Positions 10,090-19,567 of a stretch of DNA of 64,000 nucleotides are shown here, piece by piece. The first letter of the stretch is position 1. The number at the start of each line of letters is the position of its first letter. Source of the stretch: Hippopus hippopus (taxonomy: Eukaryota > Mollusca > Bivalvia > Cardiida > Cardiidae); assembly GCA_946811185.2 (NCBI GenBank), contig OX328108.1, positions 35,772,493 through 35,836,492 on the forward strand, written 5' to 3'. The translations under genes were made by a program, and so were the position numbers. Below the pieces are notes generated by a model, which saw only the letters and a list, made by a program, of their open reading frames with translations, was not told the DNA's origin and ran no database searches.

Positions 10090-10400
10090 CCAATACCTTA
10101 GGCCGTAGCGTACAGGGCTTGGCAGTGGAGGTGGCTGGTTTTAGTACCCAGCTCGGCCAATTACTTTCAGAAGATTGATTATAGTCATTGCTACACGATG
10201 TATTCCACTCTTACCACTAGTTTCAACGTTGTTTCAACGGTGGTTACGAGAAAAAGCAGACAGTAGCTTGGGAGGGATATTGTGCCAAGTACTGGTTATA
10301 GAAACTCCAGGACTGCATGGATTAGTGGGGTGATGGTTATGATATGACTGAAATGATGATGGAAAATGGATCAAAAACTAAACAACTAAATCTTGCTTTC
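10090..10400 (+). mobile_element. Degenerate tRNA-derived SINE, same family as the copy at 16,292-16,514
   Basis: The worn tRNA-like head (gtagcgtacagggcttgg ... cagctcggcc) is followed by ccaattactttcag and a distal block (ggttacgagaaaaagcag ... cagtagcttgggag ... tattgtgcc). These align in order with the minus-strand SINE at 16,292-16,514. This copy extends about 100 bp further, so the younger copy may be a shorter subfamily or a 3' truncation. No target duplication was found. Confidence 0.65.
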
Positions 10401-10422
10401 AAGACACACGGGTAGGAAAATT

Positions 10423-10876
10423 CATATTCAGAGCCAATGGCTCTGACGAGAAAATGTTGTGTTGGTCTTCCGTTTCTGAAGATGTCGGCTGAAAAACAAC
10501 CAAAAAACAGGTAAGCTTGTCATTATTTGTAATCATGTGTTCTTATGTTTTTGAAATTCTAAAAAAGGAGAATGTCATGCAATGCTCTGGTGTTTCAACG
10601 TGTTTTCTACACTACGGAAAGTTGTAACAAGTGTACGATGTTGTCTGAATCATTTGTGGCGTGGGTTGACCTTAGCTAAAATAATACGTCACGGACCTAA
10701 ATTCAGTCTTTTATTGCCATATAATTGGCAATTAAAAGAGAGTCTTGCTGTCCCAAAAGCGTGAATTAACGTCTTGAAATGTTACATTCACTGCTGGTAA
10801 AGAACTGAAAAGAAATAGCACAAAAAATGATGAAAATAAAGAAGGGCTCTGATTTTGTGGACCGGCTCTGAATATG
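10423..10876. repeat. Short inverted repeat pair bounding ~450 bp
   Basis: catattcagagcc at 10,423-10,435 is the exact reverse complement of ggctctgaatatg at 10,864-10,876. The interior has no recognised coding content. It could be a small inverted-repeat element or chance. Confidence 0.3.
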
Positions 10877-11238
10877 TAAATTGGCTTCCTTTCAAAAATT
10901 TAGTTTTCTGTAAAAATTTACTTAGGAAGCAGGCTTTGTTTTTCCGTTAATACCTTTTAGTCCAAAATGTAGTACTATTGTTGGATGGAACATGACCGAA
11001 TTTATGAAAATAAAAAGGACTGGTATTGTCACGATTGAAAAATCCTGTCGAAAATTAGTCTATCTAAATTTTGAAAATACTTTTGTGTAGCTTTTGATTA
11101 ACAGAATGGTCTATACATATACATATCATTTGTCATGCTTTCGTCGTAAGTGCAGCCCACATATTTCTCTGAATATGAAGTTTCCTACCCGTGGTTTGGA
11201 GCTGACTCTAGTAAAAGATGAACATGAGGTAGCAGAAG
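10877..11238. other. Spacer without recognised features
   Basis: AT-rich sequence with no coding frame or repeat match recognised. Confidence 0.45.
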
Positions 11239-11293
11239 GTGTAGATAAAAAATCAGTCTGCACATTTTGTGCAGTCTAATCTTGATCTACGCC
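11239..11293. repeat. Hairpin-family copy
   Basis: ggtgtagat ... atctacgcc with inner arms cagtctgcac/gtgcagtct around a TTTT-type loop. It is the same design as the 66-bp hairpins at 2509 and 16,704, with the outer ends decayed. Confidence 0.75.
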
Positions 11294-11329
11294 ATCCGCA
11301 AAACCTATCCAAGGCGACATTGGCAGTGA

Positions 11330-11555
11330 GAGTTAAACATGCTTTTGAGTTGGTGGATTCTTGAACACATTGTAGGAAAAGAAGAAAATGCTACATGTAC
11401 TTTCATTTACCCAGTGATTTTTACCCTTCTCTTTCCTCCCCCCCCCCCCCACTATTTTAGCCATGTTTGGTGCATTATATCATTTGCAAAGTCCTTTAAT
11501 TTGGACAAGTCTGATTTTATTTTTTATTATTATCTGGTAAAAAGTTTAGCTAGGT
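11330..11555. mobile_element. Degenerate TTAA-type MITE (CCCTTTACCACAC family)
   Basis: Contains the half-palindrome caca-ttgtaggaaaagaagaaaatgct and the distal segment catttgcaaag...ttggacaagtctga...ctggtaaaaag shared with intact copies at 18,095-18,322. The internal hairpin is partly replaced by a C-run (11,440-11,450). Confidence 0.55.
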
Positions 11556-11589
11556 AAACTAGCATTTGTTTCTTTTCCCACAATGTTTT

Positions 11590-11895
11590 CAAACACTTTT
11601 AAAATTTAAGAGTAGTTCCATCACACAATATGGACAGAACTGAAAATTAACAGTATACCACACAGTCCTATGTTTAAATGGCCCTGAGTTAAAAGATTTT
11701 CTATAACAATTGTGGGAAAAGAAGAAAACGTTGGTTACCAGCATTTTCACCTTTTCCCCATTGTTTTTTTCCCCTTGAAAGAGAAATTCCATCATTTGAG
11801 CCACATATACTTTGTCACCTGCAAATTTGTCGCCTAATAAAGGGTGAAGGCCAATCTGTGAAATGTGAAATAGCCAGTGATAAAACAAATGGAAA
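11590..11895. mobile_element. Degenerate TTAA-type MITE with central palindrome
   Basis: Shows the family's central inverted repeat (gtgggaaaagaagaaaa ... ggttaccagca ... ccttttccc), the GAGCCACATATACTTTGTC segment and the tttgtc...cctgcaaatt segment. Terminal CCCTTTACC motifs are eroded. Confidence 0.6.
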
Positions 11896-11959
11896 ATGTT
11901 CAGTGCAGGAAAATCAACTTTGGTTCAAACCCCTGTAACAAACAATTGCAAGTTTTATT

Positions 11960-12140
11960 GAACTTCAGGTACATTGCTTCTCAAAACATTCTAGGAAAAA
12001 AGATAAATGCAGGTAAACATAATTTACCCCTTTTCTTACAATGTTTTCCATACTTTCAAAACCACATTTGTCTTCTGAAAATGTTTATCAATTGGACAAA
12101 TCTAAAATTTTGGTTTTTGGTAATGGGTTGATTCAAAAAC
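11960..12140. mobile_element. Degenerate TTAA-type MITE
   Basis: Related central arms (aggaaaaaagataaatgc / ttacccctttt) followed by caattggacaaatctaaa and tggtaatgggttga, the diverged right end of the family. Confidence 0.55.
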
Positions 12141-12174
12141 AAACTACATGTACCTGTACTTTATTTCTTATTTT

Positions 12175-12382
12175 TTTAACTCTTTACTAGACGACAAAGT
12201 TTTAGCCTTGTCCAATTTGAAAGCATTTGCAGACGACAGTTTCAGTGTTGCTCAAATGTTGCGATTTTTCTTTGAGAGGACAGGGTTAACATTAACAGCA
12301 CTTTTCTCCTTTTCCCACAATGTCTTCAAAAGGCTTTTTTCTCAGGGTCATTAAAAGTCTGCATTATGCTGTAAAGAGTTAA
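12175..12382. mobile_element. TTAA-type MITE, near full length
   Basis: Begins ttaactctttactag and ends ctgtaaagagttaa. The interior holds gccttgtccaatttgaaagc, gcagacgacagttt, a partial central palindrome and gggtcattaaaagtctg, all in family order. Confidence 0.7.
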
Positions 12383-12859
12383 ATGGTGTTTAATGGCGCA
12401 TCGACATCTATGGTCATTTAGCGCGCTTGAAAGGTAATGTATTATCTATAGTTGTAAGAACTAAGTGGTAATTTAAAAGTTTATAATACTTCATGAACAA
12501 GAATTAAAATTTAAAGCAGAAAAATGTGGAATATATCTATTATATGATTGCAGGGTCATCCAGCGTGTTTTATATTTATGTCCTAAATTTAAAAATTCTA
12601 TATTCTGCTATAAACATCTATGTCTTCAGATATTGTAAGTTGTTATTCTGTTTAACGTTTAAAGATAACATGTACTTCATTTTTCATAATGTTGTATCAA
12701 TTTGTAAAATATCTTAACCCATAACCATACTGGCTAATTCCAGACACACCATTTGCATGTATACCCTAGGGCTGTACATGTGTCACCGTAGCCAACAAAT
12801 AACTTAAATGAATTCAAAGTACATAGAGGATGGTCAACTGGTTGTGTTTGATATTTAAG
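12383..12859. other. Spacer without recognised features
   Basis: AT-rich. Short open frames have no recognisable content. The segment aaatggtgtttaatggcgca near 12,383 may be the remnant of another repeat. Confidence 0.4.
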
Positions 12860-12925
12860 ATCTGTCACTCAAATGGGGTGTGATGCAGTTAAAAAAACGC
12901 ATCACACTGCATTTGAGTGACAGAT
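12860..12925. repeat. 66-bp hairpin of a different sequence
   Basis: atctgtcactcaaatg at 12,860 is the perfect reverse complement of catttgagtgacagat ending at 12,925. An inner pair gtgtgatgc/gcatcacac closes a loop agttaaaaaaac. It is unrelated in sequence to the GTGTAGATC hairpins, but of the same overall size. Confidence 0.85.
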
Positions 12926-12998
12926 TTTTAATGTGTCGTCTGCAAACACTTTCAATTTGGACAAGCCTACTTTTTTGGTGTTTGGTAATGAGTTAATC
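12926..12998. mobile_element. TTAA-type MITE end fragment
   Basis: gtcgtctgcaaacactttca, ttggacaagcct and gtttggtaatgagttaa match the right end of the CCCTTTACCACAC family. The hairpin at 12,860 abuts it on the left. Confidence 0.6.
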
Positions 12999-13310
12999 TG
13001 TCTACAGTAGGGATGTGAAGAATGTTGTGGTAATCGCTGGGACTGAAATTTTTACACTTGTATATTGTATGTCACCAAATGGTTCAACTTTCAAAAATTA
13101 TCTCAGTTTTGCCTTCCATAGTTTGTCTGTTTTGCTCTAGATCTGTACTTTACCGAAAATTAAACAAAAACAGAGGTAAGGAACTACATCCACATCCCCA
13201 AGTAGGCCAAAGTGGTCATTTGATTTAGACTGTTGCTCTCAAAGAATTACAAATTTTGATGATAAGAAATAACTTCATTAATGTAAAATTTATTTAATTC
13301 CTTTCCCTTT

Positions 13311-13475
13311 AAGCTGACGCAATATTGCATTCTGTATTAATTACACACCAAACATTCAAACAGACAAGACCGTTCACATAGCACAGTGTGGCCAATATTT
13401 TAGCGAATATATTACAAGCACGTTCATGGTCATTTTTTTCAAAACAAATGCTCATTTTGGTGTCAGCTTTGTAAT
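13311..13475. mobile_element. Small inverted-repeat element (GCTGAC ... GTCAGC), copy 1
   Basis: Begins aagctgacgcaatat and ends ggtgtcagctt. The interior shares acagacaagac and cagtgtggccaatat with the copy at 13,560-13,716. The matching ends and repetition suggest a MITE of about 160 bp. Confidence 0.55.
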
Positions 13476-13559
13476 GACCATTCTACTCTCTGCTGTGTCC
13501 TTTTTTCTCAAAGATCAAAACCAAAAAGCCTGTATAGGAATAAGTAGAAACAATTACTT

Positions 13560-13716
13560 AATATGCTGACACAATATATAAAATTTATTTTATACACTCC
13601 AGACATCAGACAAGACTGTCCACCGAGCGCGGTGTGGCCAATATAGGGAGGAGCTTTTTCTCTAGGCATGTCAATGACCATTTTCTTCCTTGCTCCATAC
13701 AATGTGGGTGTCAGCA
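13560..13716. mobile_element. Small inverted-repeat element (GCTGAC ... GTCAGC), copy 2
   Basis: Begins tgctgacacaatat and ends gggtgtcagca. It is similar in order to the copy at 13,311-13,475 (acagacaagac-like, ggtgtggccaatat, tcaatgaccatttt), with substitutions and small indels. Confidence 0.55.
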
Positions 13717-14293
13717 TGTAAATGGCCATGTTGATGTCACTATGGGGTTTCATTACAATGTTTTCCGACATGCCTTGGCCTGACAGTCTCACATGAGAGA
13801 CGGGCTCAAATATGAAAAGTAAATTGTTTGGGTTGAGGTTTTAATAAGACTAGGCAGGGATCCTATAATCTCTATAGACGATCTCTGCACCAGGATACCC
13901 AACACACTCCATGACAGTACTATCTTTACCTGCAAATACTTTGCAACAGAAAAGGCATAAGGCCCTATATCCTCTCTGTATATTGGCCATATCAGGTACA
14001 TTTTTGCAGGCCGGTACCTAGGTTATCAATGTGGGGATAGCACTGTCCACAAAAGCTCCTTTAAAGTATAAAATAAGCATGAAAAATATACAAACAAAAA
14101 CAATTTTGAATTTAGAAAATTTCAGAAAATTATAAGAGTTCGTTATGAAGAGGTTTTCTGGTACTTGTTTTTTCATTCATTTTGACACACCACAGCTTGA
14201 AGAGCCAACAATCCAGATGTATCAGGAACAGAGATGCAAGACATTCACAGCATGGGCTTAAAGTGTTTAAAGTTTGATTTGCTGATAAAGACC
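13717..14293. other. Spacer without recognised features
   Basis: No repeat match or coding frame with recognisable content. Confidence 0.4.
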
Positions 14294-14525
14294 TTAAGTA
14301 GTACTTTACCAAACAACCAAAATTTGGACTTGTCCAAATTCAAAGCATTTGCAGACAACAATTTAAATGGGGCTATTATGGCAGAATTTGTTTTTGAAAG
14401 GGTAGAATGCATAGTGGGAAAAGGAAAAAATGCTTGTTACCAGCATTTTCTCCTTTTCCCACTATGTTTTCAAAAGCCTTCTTTGTGAGGGTTGTTAAGA
14501 GTCCGGATTATGTGGAAATGGGTTA
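14294..14525. mobile_element. TTAA-type MITE, near full length
   Basis: Starts cttaagtagtactttacc and ends tgtggaaatgggttaa. It contains ggacttgtccaaattcaaag, gcagacaaca, the central palindrome (gtgggaaaagg ... ccttttcccac) and caaaagccttct. This is one of the clearer family members. Confidence 0.8.
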
Positions 14526-14700
14526 AATCTTTACTCTCAGACTCCGCCATAATGAAAGCGCCTGCAGACGACAAATTAAATGAAGCATGTATGATGACCG
14601 TTTTCTTTAAAAACCTTCTCAAAAAAAAAATATATATATATATTATGGGGAAAGAATAGAAAATGCTGTTTAAAAAATATAGATGAATTTTTGCCAGCAG
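14526..14700. mobile_element. Fragment of a TTAA-type MITE with AT microsatellite
   Basis: gcctgcagacgacaaatt and gaccgttttctttaaaaacc match the left half of the family. A run of alternating AT (about 14,630-14,643) interrupts it. Confidence 0.45.
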
Positions 14701-14962
14701 CCCAATTCAACTATAGGAAAGGTTTTTTTTTTTTGATACCATGATGTGCATTTGACCTATTTACAAAAAAAAAAGATAAATGTTATTTTGAACAACCTGA
14801 TAGCTAAAATTTCTCGTTTTTGAAGTGAAATTTATGTACAGAAGTTGTGTAAGTGATCCCTGTTTTGATGCTTTGTTATGTCTGACCTTGAAATGAACTT
14901 TACACTTTCATACTTCATGTATATTTGATGTAGTTACATATAATTTGAAAATGTTATTGACA

Positions 14963-15055
14963 GCAACCTGATAGTTGAAACTTCCATTTGTTTTATAAAA
15001 CCCTGTCCCTGGCCACAGTGCATATGTACCGGTAATGGAAATTCCAACTGTCAGT
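14963..15055 (+). repeat. Direct repeat, copy 1 of 2 (411-bp offset)
   Basis: caacctgatagttgaaactt, then ccctgtccctgg-ccaca and aatggaaattcc, recur in the same order at 15,374-15,460. A weaker third copy starts near 14,795. Confidence 0.7.
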
Positions 15056-15373
15056 CTGCCGACCCTAACTTGCCTATAGGAACCTAATGTAAGATGTTTT
15101 ATTTATGAACTTTTAGTCTAATACTCGGATTTATTCTTAACCATTATACTAAAACTAGGTTTTCCAGGAGCTTCAATCCAATTTTCACTAAATTTGTTTT
15201 TTTATGCCATAATGCCTGTTTAACCTAACAGTTTACATATACATGTAGTTCAAGGAAGATATTGTCAGTAGCTAGATTTTGCAGTCTGTAGGTCTTCTTG
15301 AGTTAAAGCTTACCTGTAAGAACTTTTTACTGGATAATTAATGAATATTTCTACCTATTTACAATTGAAGTTT

Positions 15374-15460
15374 TACCAGCAACCTGATAGTTGAAACTTC
15401 CATTTGTGGTTTTAACCCCTGTCCCTGGTCACAATGTGTATAATGGAAATTCCTACAATC
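15374..15460 (+). repeat. Direct repeat, copy 2 of 2
   Basis: Second copy of the 14,963 repeat (caacctgatagttgaaactt ... cccctgtccctgg ... aatggaaattcc). Sequence between and around the copies is not recognised. Confidence 0.7.
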
Positions 15461-15639
15461 ACTTAACTGAGCCTCACTTGTTTATATTAACTTTATACTA
15501 AGGTAAAGCATTGTCATTCATCAAAAGAACTTTTAGTGCTTAATCTGAAAATAAAGGCTTTAGAAACAAATCCTTCCAAACATTAAATTTGCTTTTTCAT
15601 TGTTTATAAACTTCTATACTGTGAAAAAGTTTAAAACTG

Positions 15640-15812
15640 TCATTTCCTTATTGCTTTAACTAATTCTCAAACAACAAAAAATTTAGACTTGTCCAAACTT
15701 GAAGACAACAAATGTGCGTCAAATAACGTTTTTTTTCTATGATATGGTTACCAGCATTTTCTTCTTTCACCACAGGGTTTTTAAAAGTTGCGGTTGTGTG
15801 TTGAAGAGTTAA
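15640..15812. mobile_element. TTAA-type MITE, internally deleted
   Basis: ttgctttaactaattctcaa, gacttgtccaaacttgaag, gacaacaaatgt, ccagcattttcttctt and ttgaagagttaa follow family order, but half of the central palindrome is missing. Confidence 0.55.
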
Positions 15813-16281
15813 CCTATAATCTGTCATAAATGTTCAGAAAGAAACACACTTGAAAATATAAAGATGTTATATGGAAACTCAAACCTAGCAAAACTTTGTA
15901 CAAACAGGACAAGTATGAATGTCTTGCACCCAGTGTTCCTCCTATTGTGTCCATACTGCCAAGATGAAGTACATTGCAGACAGGGATTTTATGCACAAAT
16001 GATGAAACAAAAAAATACACTAAGACCTTCTACTAATTAAAGTTCTGTTGAGCCAAATACATGTGAATTTAGAAAACTTTAACAATGGTACAGCTAAAAA
16101 CTGACTGACAACTTTGACCTACCTCGAGTCCATAATCATCCCGAAATTTCCATATAGGCAAGCTCGTTCCCTCCCTGCAACAGATTTCAAAGGAATTATA
16201 ATAAACTTTAAACAAAATTTATCATTCTATATATACATAATTTTAGCATAAAATCAACACCTACGTGAAAGCCATCTAAAC
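15813..16281. other. Spacer without recognised features
   Basis: Short open frames have no recognisable content. Confidence 0.4.
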
Positions 16282-16291
16282 GTACCACAAT

Positions 16292-16514
16292 AATTGATTG
16301 GTTGTATAGTGTTTAACACTGTTTTAAACATCATTCCGCACAATAGTCTTTCCAAGCCACTGGCTGCTTTCCCACATAACCATCGTCAAGACAATGGTCA
16401 GCGGTGGGAGAGGAATGAATCCTCTGAAAGAAATTGGCCGAGCCAGGGATTGAACCCACGACCCCCTGTTCTCAAGTCCTGCACGCTACCGACTGAGCTA
16501 GCGGGGCTCGGCAT
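16292..16514 (-). mobile_element. tRNA-derived SINE, minus strand, 10-bp target-site duplication
   Basis: On the minus strand the head reads GCCCCGCTAGCTCAGTCGGT with an A-box, followed by a B-box GGTTCAATCCC and CTCGGCC, then a ~130-bp body and a tail of ATACAACCAATCAATT. gtaccacaat flanks it exactly at 16,282-16,291 and 16,515-16,524. The CAATCAAT-type tail resembles that of the SINE at 740-1050, which suggests both could use the same LINE partner. The body has a diverged, longer relative at 10,090-10,400. Confidence 0.85.
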
Positions 16515-16576
16515 GTACCACAATGAATAAATGAATGAATGAATGGCGATTCAGAAAGGCATTGGCATCTAAAGTC

Positions 16577-16990
16577 TTTAACCCTTTACCACACGCCCAA
16601 GTTTTAACCTTGCTAAAAAACTAGTATAAAATTTTCATTTCGATAGTAAAATCCCAAATATTGCTAGTTCAAAGGTTTGTTTTGGGAAATAATAAATCCT
16701 TCTCGGACAGTGTAGATCCAAGTTCAGGCTGCACGTTCTGTGCAGTCTTATCTTGATCTACACTGTCCGCAAAAGGTCAGTGAGTTATGCTTAGCAGCCT
16801 AAGGATTAAAGTCCTTGAGTAAGACAGCTTTTGAAAGCATTTTGGTAAAACGAGAAAATGCTGGATACTAGCATTTTTTCCCCTTCCAACAAGGTTTTTC
16901 GACCCTTTCAAAGACAATTTCATACAAAGAGCTACATTTGTCATCTGCAAAAAACTTTGCCATTAGGAAGAGTTAAATACATTTGAGTAA
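16577..16990. mobile_element. TTAA-type MITE remnants around a 66-bp hairpin
   Basis: Begins tttaaccctttaccacac at about 16,577. The family's later segments (gacagcttttgaaagcattt, a partial palindrome, gagctacatttgtc-atctgc, ggaagagttaa) lie after the hairpin at 16,704-16,769. Two overlapping or broken copies are likely. Confidence 0.55.
16704..16769. repeat. 66-bp snap-back hairpin, full copy
   Basis: cggacagtgtagatcca ... ttgatctacactgtccg with inner arms, the same length as the copy at 2509-2574. Its right flank (caaaaggtcagtgag) also matches the right flank of that copy, so the mobile unit may extend beyond the hairpin. Confidence 0.88.
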
Positions 16991-17074
16991 TGCTAAAGGA
17001 TACATGTATTTCAGAAAATATTGGAGCAAAAGGCATATTCCTCATTTTTCTACATACTGGCATTTTCAAATTAA

Positions 17075-17298
17075 GGTCTACGGCCCCTAAGTCTCACATT
17101 AAAAGACGGAAGCTGCCGAAATTGGCCAAGTAGCCTGTACGAAAACGGCGATGTTACACGATATTCACCGATGACTTAGTGAGTCTACGGCCCCTAACTG
17201 TCATATTAAAAGATGGAAGCTGCCACGATCGGCCAAATACCCTTAACATAAACGTCGATGTAACACGATATTTACTGATGAGGTAGGGGTTGTAGTCC
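17075..17298. mobile_element. MITE with GGTCTACGGCCCC inverted ends and TTAA flanks
   Basis: Begins ggtctacggcccctaa and ends taggggttgtagtcc, flanked by TTAA at 17,071-17,074 and 17,299-17,302. It consists of two similar ~105-bp units, each with attaaaaga-ggaagctgcc and acacgatatt. TTAA duplication is the hallmark of piggyBac-type insertion; assignment is inferred from ends only. Confidence 0.75.
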
Positions 17299-17399
17299 TT
17301 AATATGAATATTGAAAATGCCTTTTTTACAAGAGTATTCTTAAACATACCTGCAGCAAATTTATTCAGCAGGTTGCTAAGTAAACTAAGTGGATATTTT

Positions 17400-17760
17400 C
17401 CATTAGTTTAAACTTTTACCACACATTTCTAAGTTTCAAAAACTCTTTTTAAAACATGTTTTTTACCTCTTCAAAGGCAAACCCATCTTTTGAGCCATAT
17501 TTACGGTCTACAGCCCCTAACTCACATATTAAAAGACGGAAGCTGCTGAGATTGACCGAATAGCCTTTATGAAAACATCAATGTTACACGATATTTACTG
17601 ATGAGTCAGTAAATCTACAGCCCCTAACTCTAAGACGCCTTTACGAAAATGTCGATGTGTACCAATGAGTTAGGGACCGTAGACCTTAAATTTGTTGTCT
17701 ACATATACTTTCAATTAGTACAATTAAGTCTAAAAATTTCATTTGGAAAGGACTTAAAAG
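17400..17760. mobile_element. CCCTTTACCACAC-type MITE split by the insertion at 17,515-17,685
   Basis: The left part (taaacttttaccacac ... cttcaaaggcaaa ... gagccatattta, 17,400-17,514) and the right part (aatttgttgtctac ... ctttcaatt, from 17,686) join to give normal family order, so the other MITE landed inside this one. The central palindrome is mostly lost. Confidence 0.6.
17515..17685. mobile_element. Second GGTCTACGGCCCC MITE, inserted in an older MITE
   Basis: Starts ggtctacagcccctaact and ends gagttagggaccgtagacc. The flanks are TTAC (17,511-17,514) and TTAA (17,686-17,689), one mismatch from a TTAA duplication. It is internally similar to the copy at 17,075-17,298. Confidence 0.72.
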
Positions 17761-17827
17761 ACTGTCAAGATACATGTATTACATTTTCATATCATGTTGA
17801 GAGAATATCTGTACAGAAAATTGTAAT

Positions 17828-17870
17828 GTAGATCTAAGGTTAGATTGCATATTCTGTTCAGTCTGATCAT
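17828..17870. repeat. Partial hairpin-family copy
   Basis: gtagatctaaggttagattg, then cagtctgatcat, match the GTGTAGATC hairpin family. The outer right arm is replaced by the next MITE. Confidence 0.55.
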
Positions 17871-18097
17871 ACCACACAATCCCAACTTTTAACAACCCTG
17901 AGAAAGAGACCTTTTGAAAACATTGTGGGAAAAGAAGAAAATGCTGTTAACCAGCATTTTCTCCTTTTCCCTCAATGTTTTCTGTTTTCTACCCTTCCCA
18001 ACACAATCTTCAAATTTTGAGTCACATTTATTTTGTCGTCTGTTGATGGTTTCAATTTGGTCACATCCAAAAATTTTGTTGTTTGGTAAAGGGTTGA
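17870..18097. mobile_element. TTAA-type MITE, near full length
   Basis: accacacaatcccaactttt at the left and gtttggtaaagggttga at the right, with the central palindrome (gtgggaaaagaagaaaatgc / gcattttctccttttccc). It shares its right end with the left end of the next copy. Confidence 0.82.
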
Positions 18098-18322
18098 CCC
18101 TTTACCACACAATAAAATTTTAGATTAGTCCAAATTGAAAGCTTTTAAAAATGACCAGAGAAATGTGGACCAAATGATGAACCCTGGTCTTTGAAAGGGT
18201 AGAAAACATCATGGGAAAAGGAGAAATGCTGGTTACCAGCATTTTCTCTTTTTCCCATAACGTTTTCAAAAGCCTTAGTCCACAGGGTCGTTAAAACTTG
18301 GGATTGTGTGGTAAAGGGTTAA
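18095..18322. mobile_element. TTAA-type MITE, best-preserved copy in the window
   Basis: The left end gaccctttaccacacaa and the right end ttgtgtggtaaagggttaa are inverted repeats. The centre is a 44-bp palindrome (gggaaaaggagaaatgct / agcattttctctttttccc, 18,213-18,256) around GGTTACC. Ends of TTAA plus CCCTTT fit a piggyBac-type non-autonomous element. It carries no coding sequence and would need a transposase from elsewhere. Confidence 0.85.
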
Positions 18323-18625
18323 ATACTTGATCTGTTCAACTTACCATATAGATGCACTGCTAAGTTGTATATTGTTCAGATAACTGCTGCTGACAAAGTG
18401 TCTGTCATCTGTTCCAAGCACTGCCACTTTGAAATCATGGTATCTTGAATTGAAAACCCTAAGAAAAGAAATACAAGAAAACCTCTGTATTTTATTTTGG
18501 AGGAGGGGTAGGGGGATGGGGGTGGGGTATTGTTGTGAGGCAATGATTTCGAGTAAGTTTATAAAGTAACTTTGTATTGCTATTTTTTTACTTTTCTGTT
18601 TTTTTCAAATCTTTGCTTGTTTCAT
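18323..18625. other. Spacer with G-rich tract
   Basis: A G-rich stretch lies at about 18,500-18,527, including gggtagggggatgggggtgg, which could form a G-quadruplex. No gene or repeat is recognised. Parts near 18,360-18,440 recur in diverged form near 19,865-19,975. Confidence 0.5.
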
Positions 18626-18856
18626 TTAACTCTTTCCCCCACAAACAAAATGTAGACTTGTCCAAATTGTAAGTTCTTGCAGACAACAATTTAAGCGTGG
18701 TTTAATTGATGGAATCTGTATTTTATAAGGTAGAATTAAAACATTGTGGGAAAAGGAGAAAATGCTGGTTACCGGCATTTTCTCATTTTCCCACGTTGTC
18801 AAAAGCTTTCTTTCTAAGGGTCATTAAAAGTGCGGATTGTGTGGTAAAGGGTAAAT
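18626..18856. mobile_element. TTAA-type MITE, near full length
   Basis: ttaactctttccccc ... gtgtggtaaagggtaaa, with gacttgtccaaattgtaag, gcagacaacaattta and a strong central palindrome (gggaaaaggagaaaatgctg ... gcattttctcattttccc). Confidence 0.82.
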
Positions 18857-18884
18857 CGTGACTATTCTTGATTTTCTCTTCAAC

Positions 18885-19105
18885 CCTGTCCGGAACTTCA
18901 AATTTAAGACTCTTCTAACTTAAAAGCATCTGCATGCAATAAATCTGAAAGTGGTACAAATGAACTGAGGCTCTTTGACAGGCTAGAAAATATGTGGCAA
19001 AAGGAGAAAATGCTGCTTACCAGCGTTTCCTTCCTTTTCCACAATGTTTTCAGAAGGGGTCTTCATCAGGGTCATGAAAACAAAGGATTGTTAGGAAAAG
19101 GCTAA
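18885..19105. mobile_element. Degenerate TTAA-type MITE
   Basis: ttcaaccctgtccgg at the left and taggaaaaggctaaa at the right. The centre has aaaaggagaaaatgctgc / ccagcgtttccttccttt. Divergence is higher than in its neighbours. Confidence 0.6.
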
Positions 19106-19567
19106 AATACCAAACAACAGAATTCTTGACTGGCCCAGATTGACTGTTATTGAATGGTGTTTTATGCCTCTTTCAACATTATTTCAGTCATATCACGGCA
19201 ACAGCTCACATATTCATGTGTTTCTTGGATTTTACTAGTACTAGGCTAGAGCTCTGAAGTGTCTTGCCCAAGGACACTCCCACGAAAGGCTCAGTGGATC
19301 TAGTGCTGCTCGAACCCAGGGCTTCCAGGTTACGAGTCCCACACTTTACCACTGAGCCACGCAAGACACCGACTGGTCCAGAGTGAAAGATTTTGCAGAT
19401 GACTAATATCACTCAAATGATGGAATTCGTCTGCGATAAGATAAAAAACACTGCAGGAAAAGGAAATAATGTTGGTAACTAGCATTTTTTTCTTTTCCCA
19501 CAGTGTTTTCAAAGGCTTTTTTCCCCAGGGTCTTTAAAACACAGGATTGTTTGTTGGCGGGTTAACC
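19106..19567. mobile_element. TTAA-type MITE interrupted by a SINE
   Basis: The family sequence before 19,143 (ccaaacaacagaattcttga) and after 19,371 (ggtccagagtgaaag, gcagatgac, central palindrome, gggtctttaaaa) is continuous once the SINE at 19,144-19,370 is removed. It ends ggcgggttaa. Confidence 0.75.
19144..19370 (-). mobile_element. tRNA-derived SINE nested in a MITE
   Basis: On the minus strand the head has GTGGCTCAGTGGTAAAGTG (A-box region) and GGTTCGAGCAG (degenerate B-box), then a GTCCTTGGGCAAGACACTT block that recurs in many animal SINE-like repeats. The flanks gactggcccagattga (19,128-19,143) and gactggtccagagtga (19,371-19,386) are a 16-bp target duplication with two mismatches, so this insertion is older than the one at 740. 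Confidence 0.82.

Noticed and set aside
13508..14001. Minus-strand frames of 94 and 70 codons
   Set aside because: The first covers a small inverted-repeat element, and neither has recognisable protein content.
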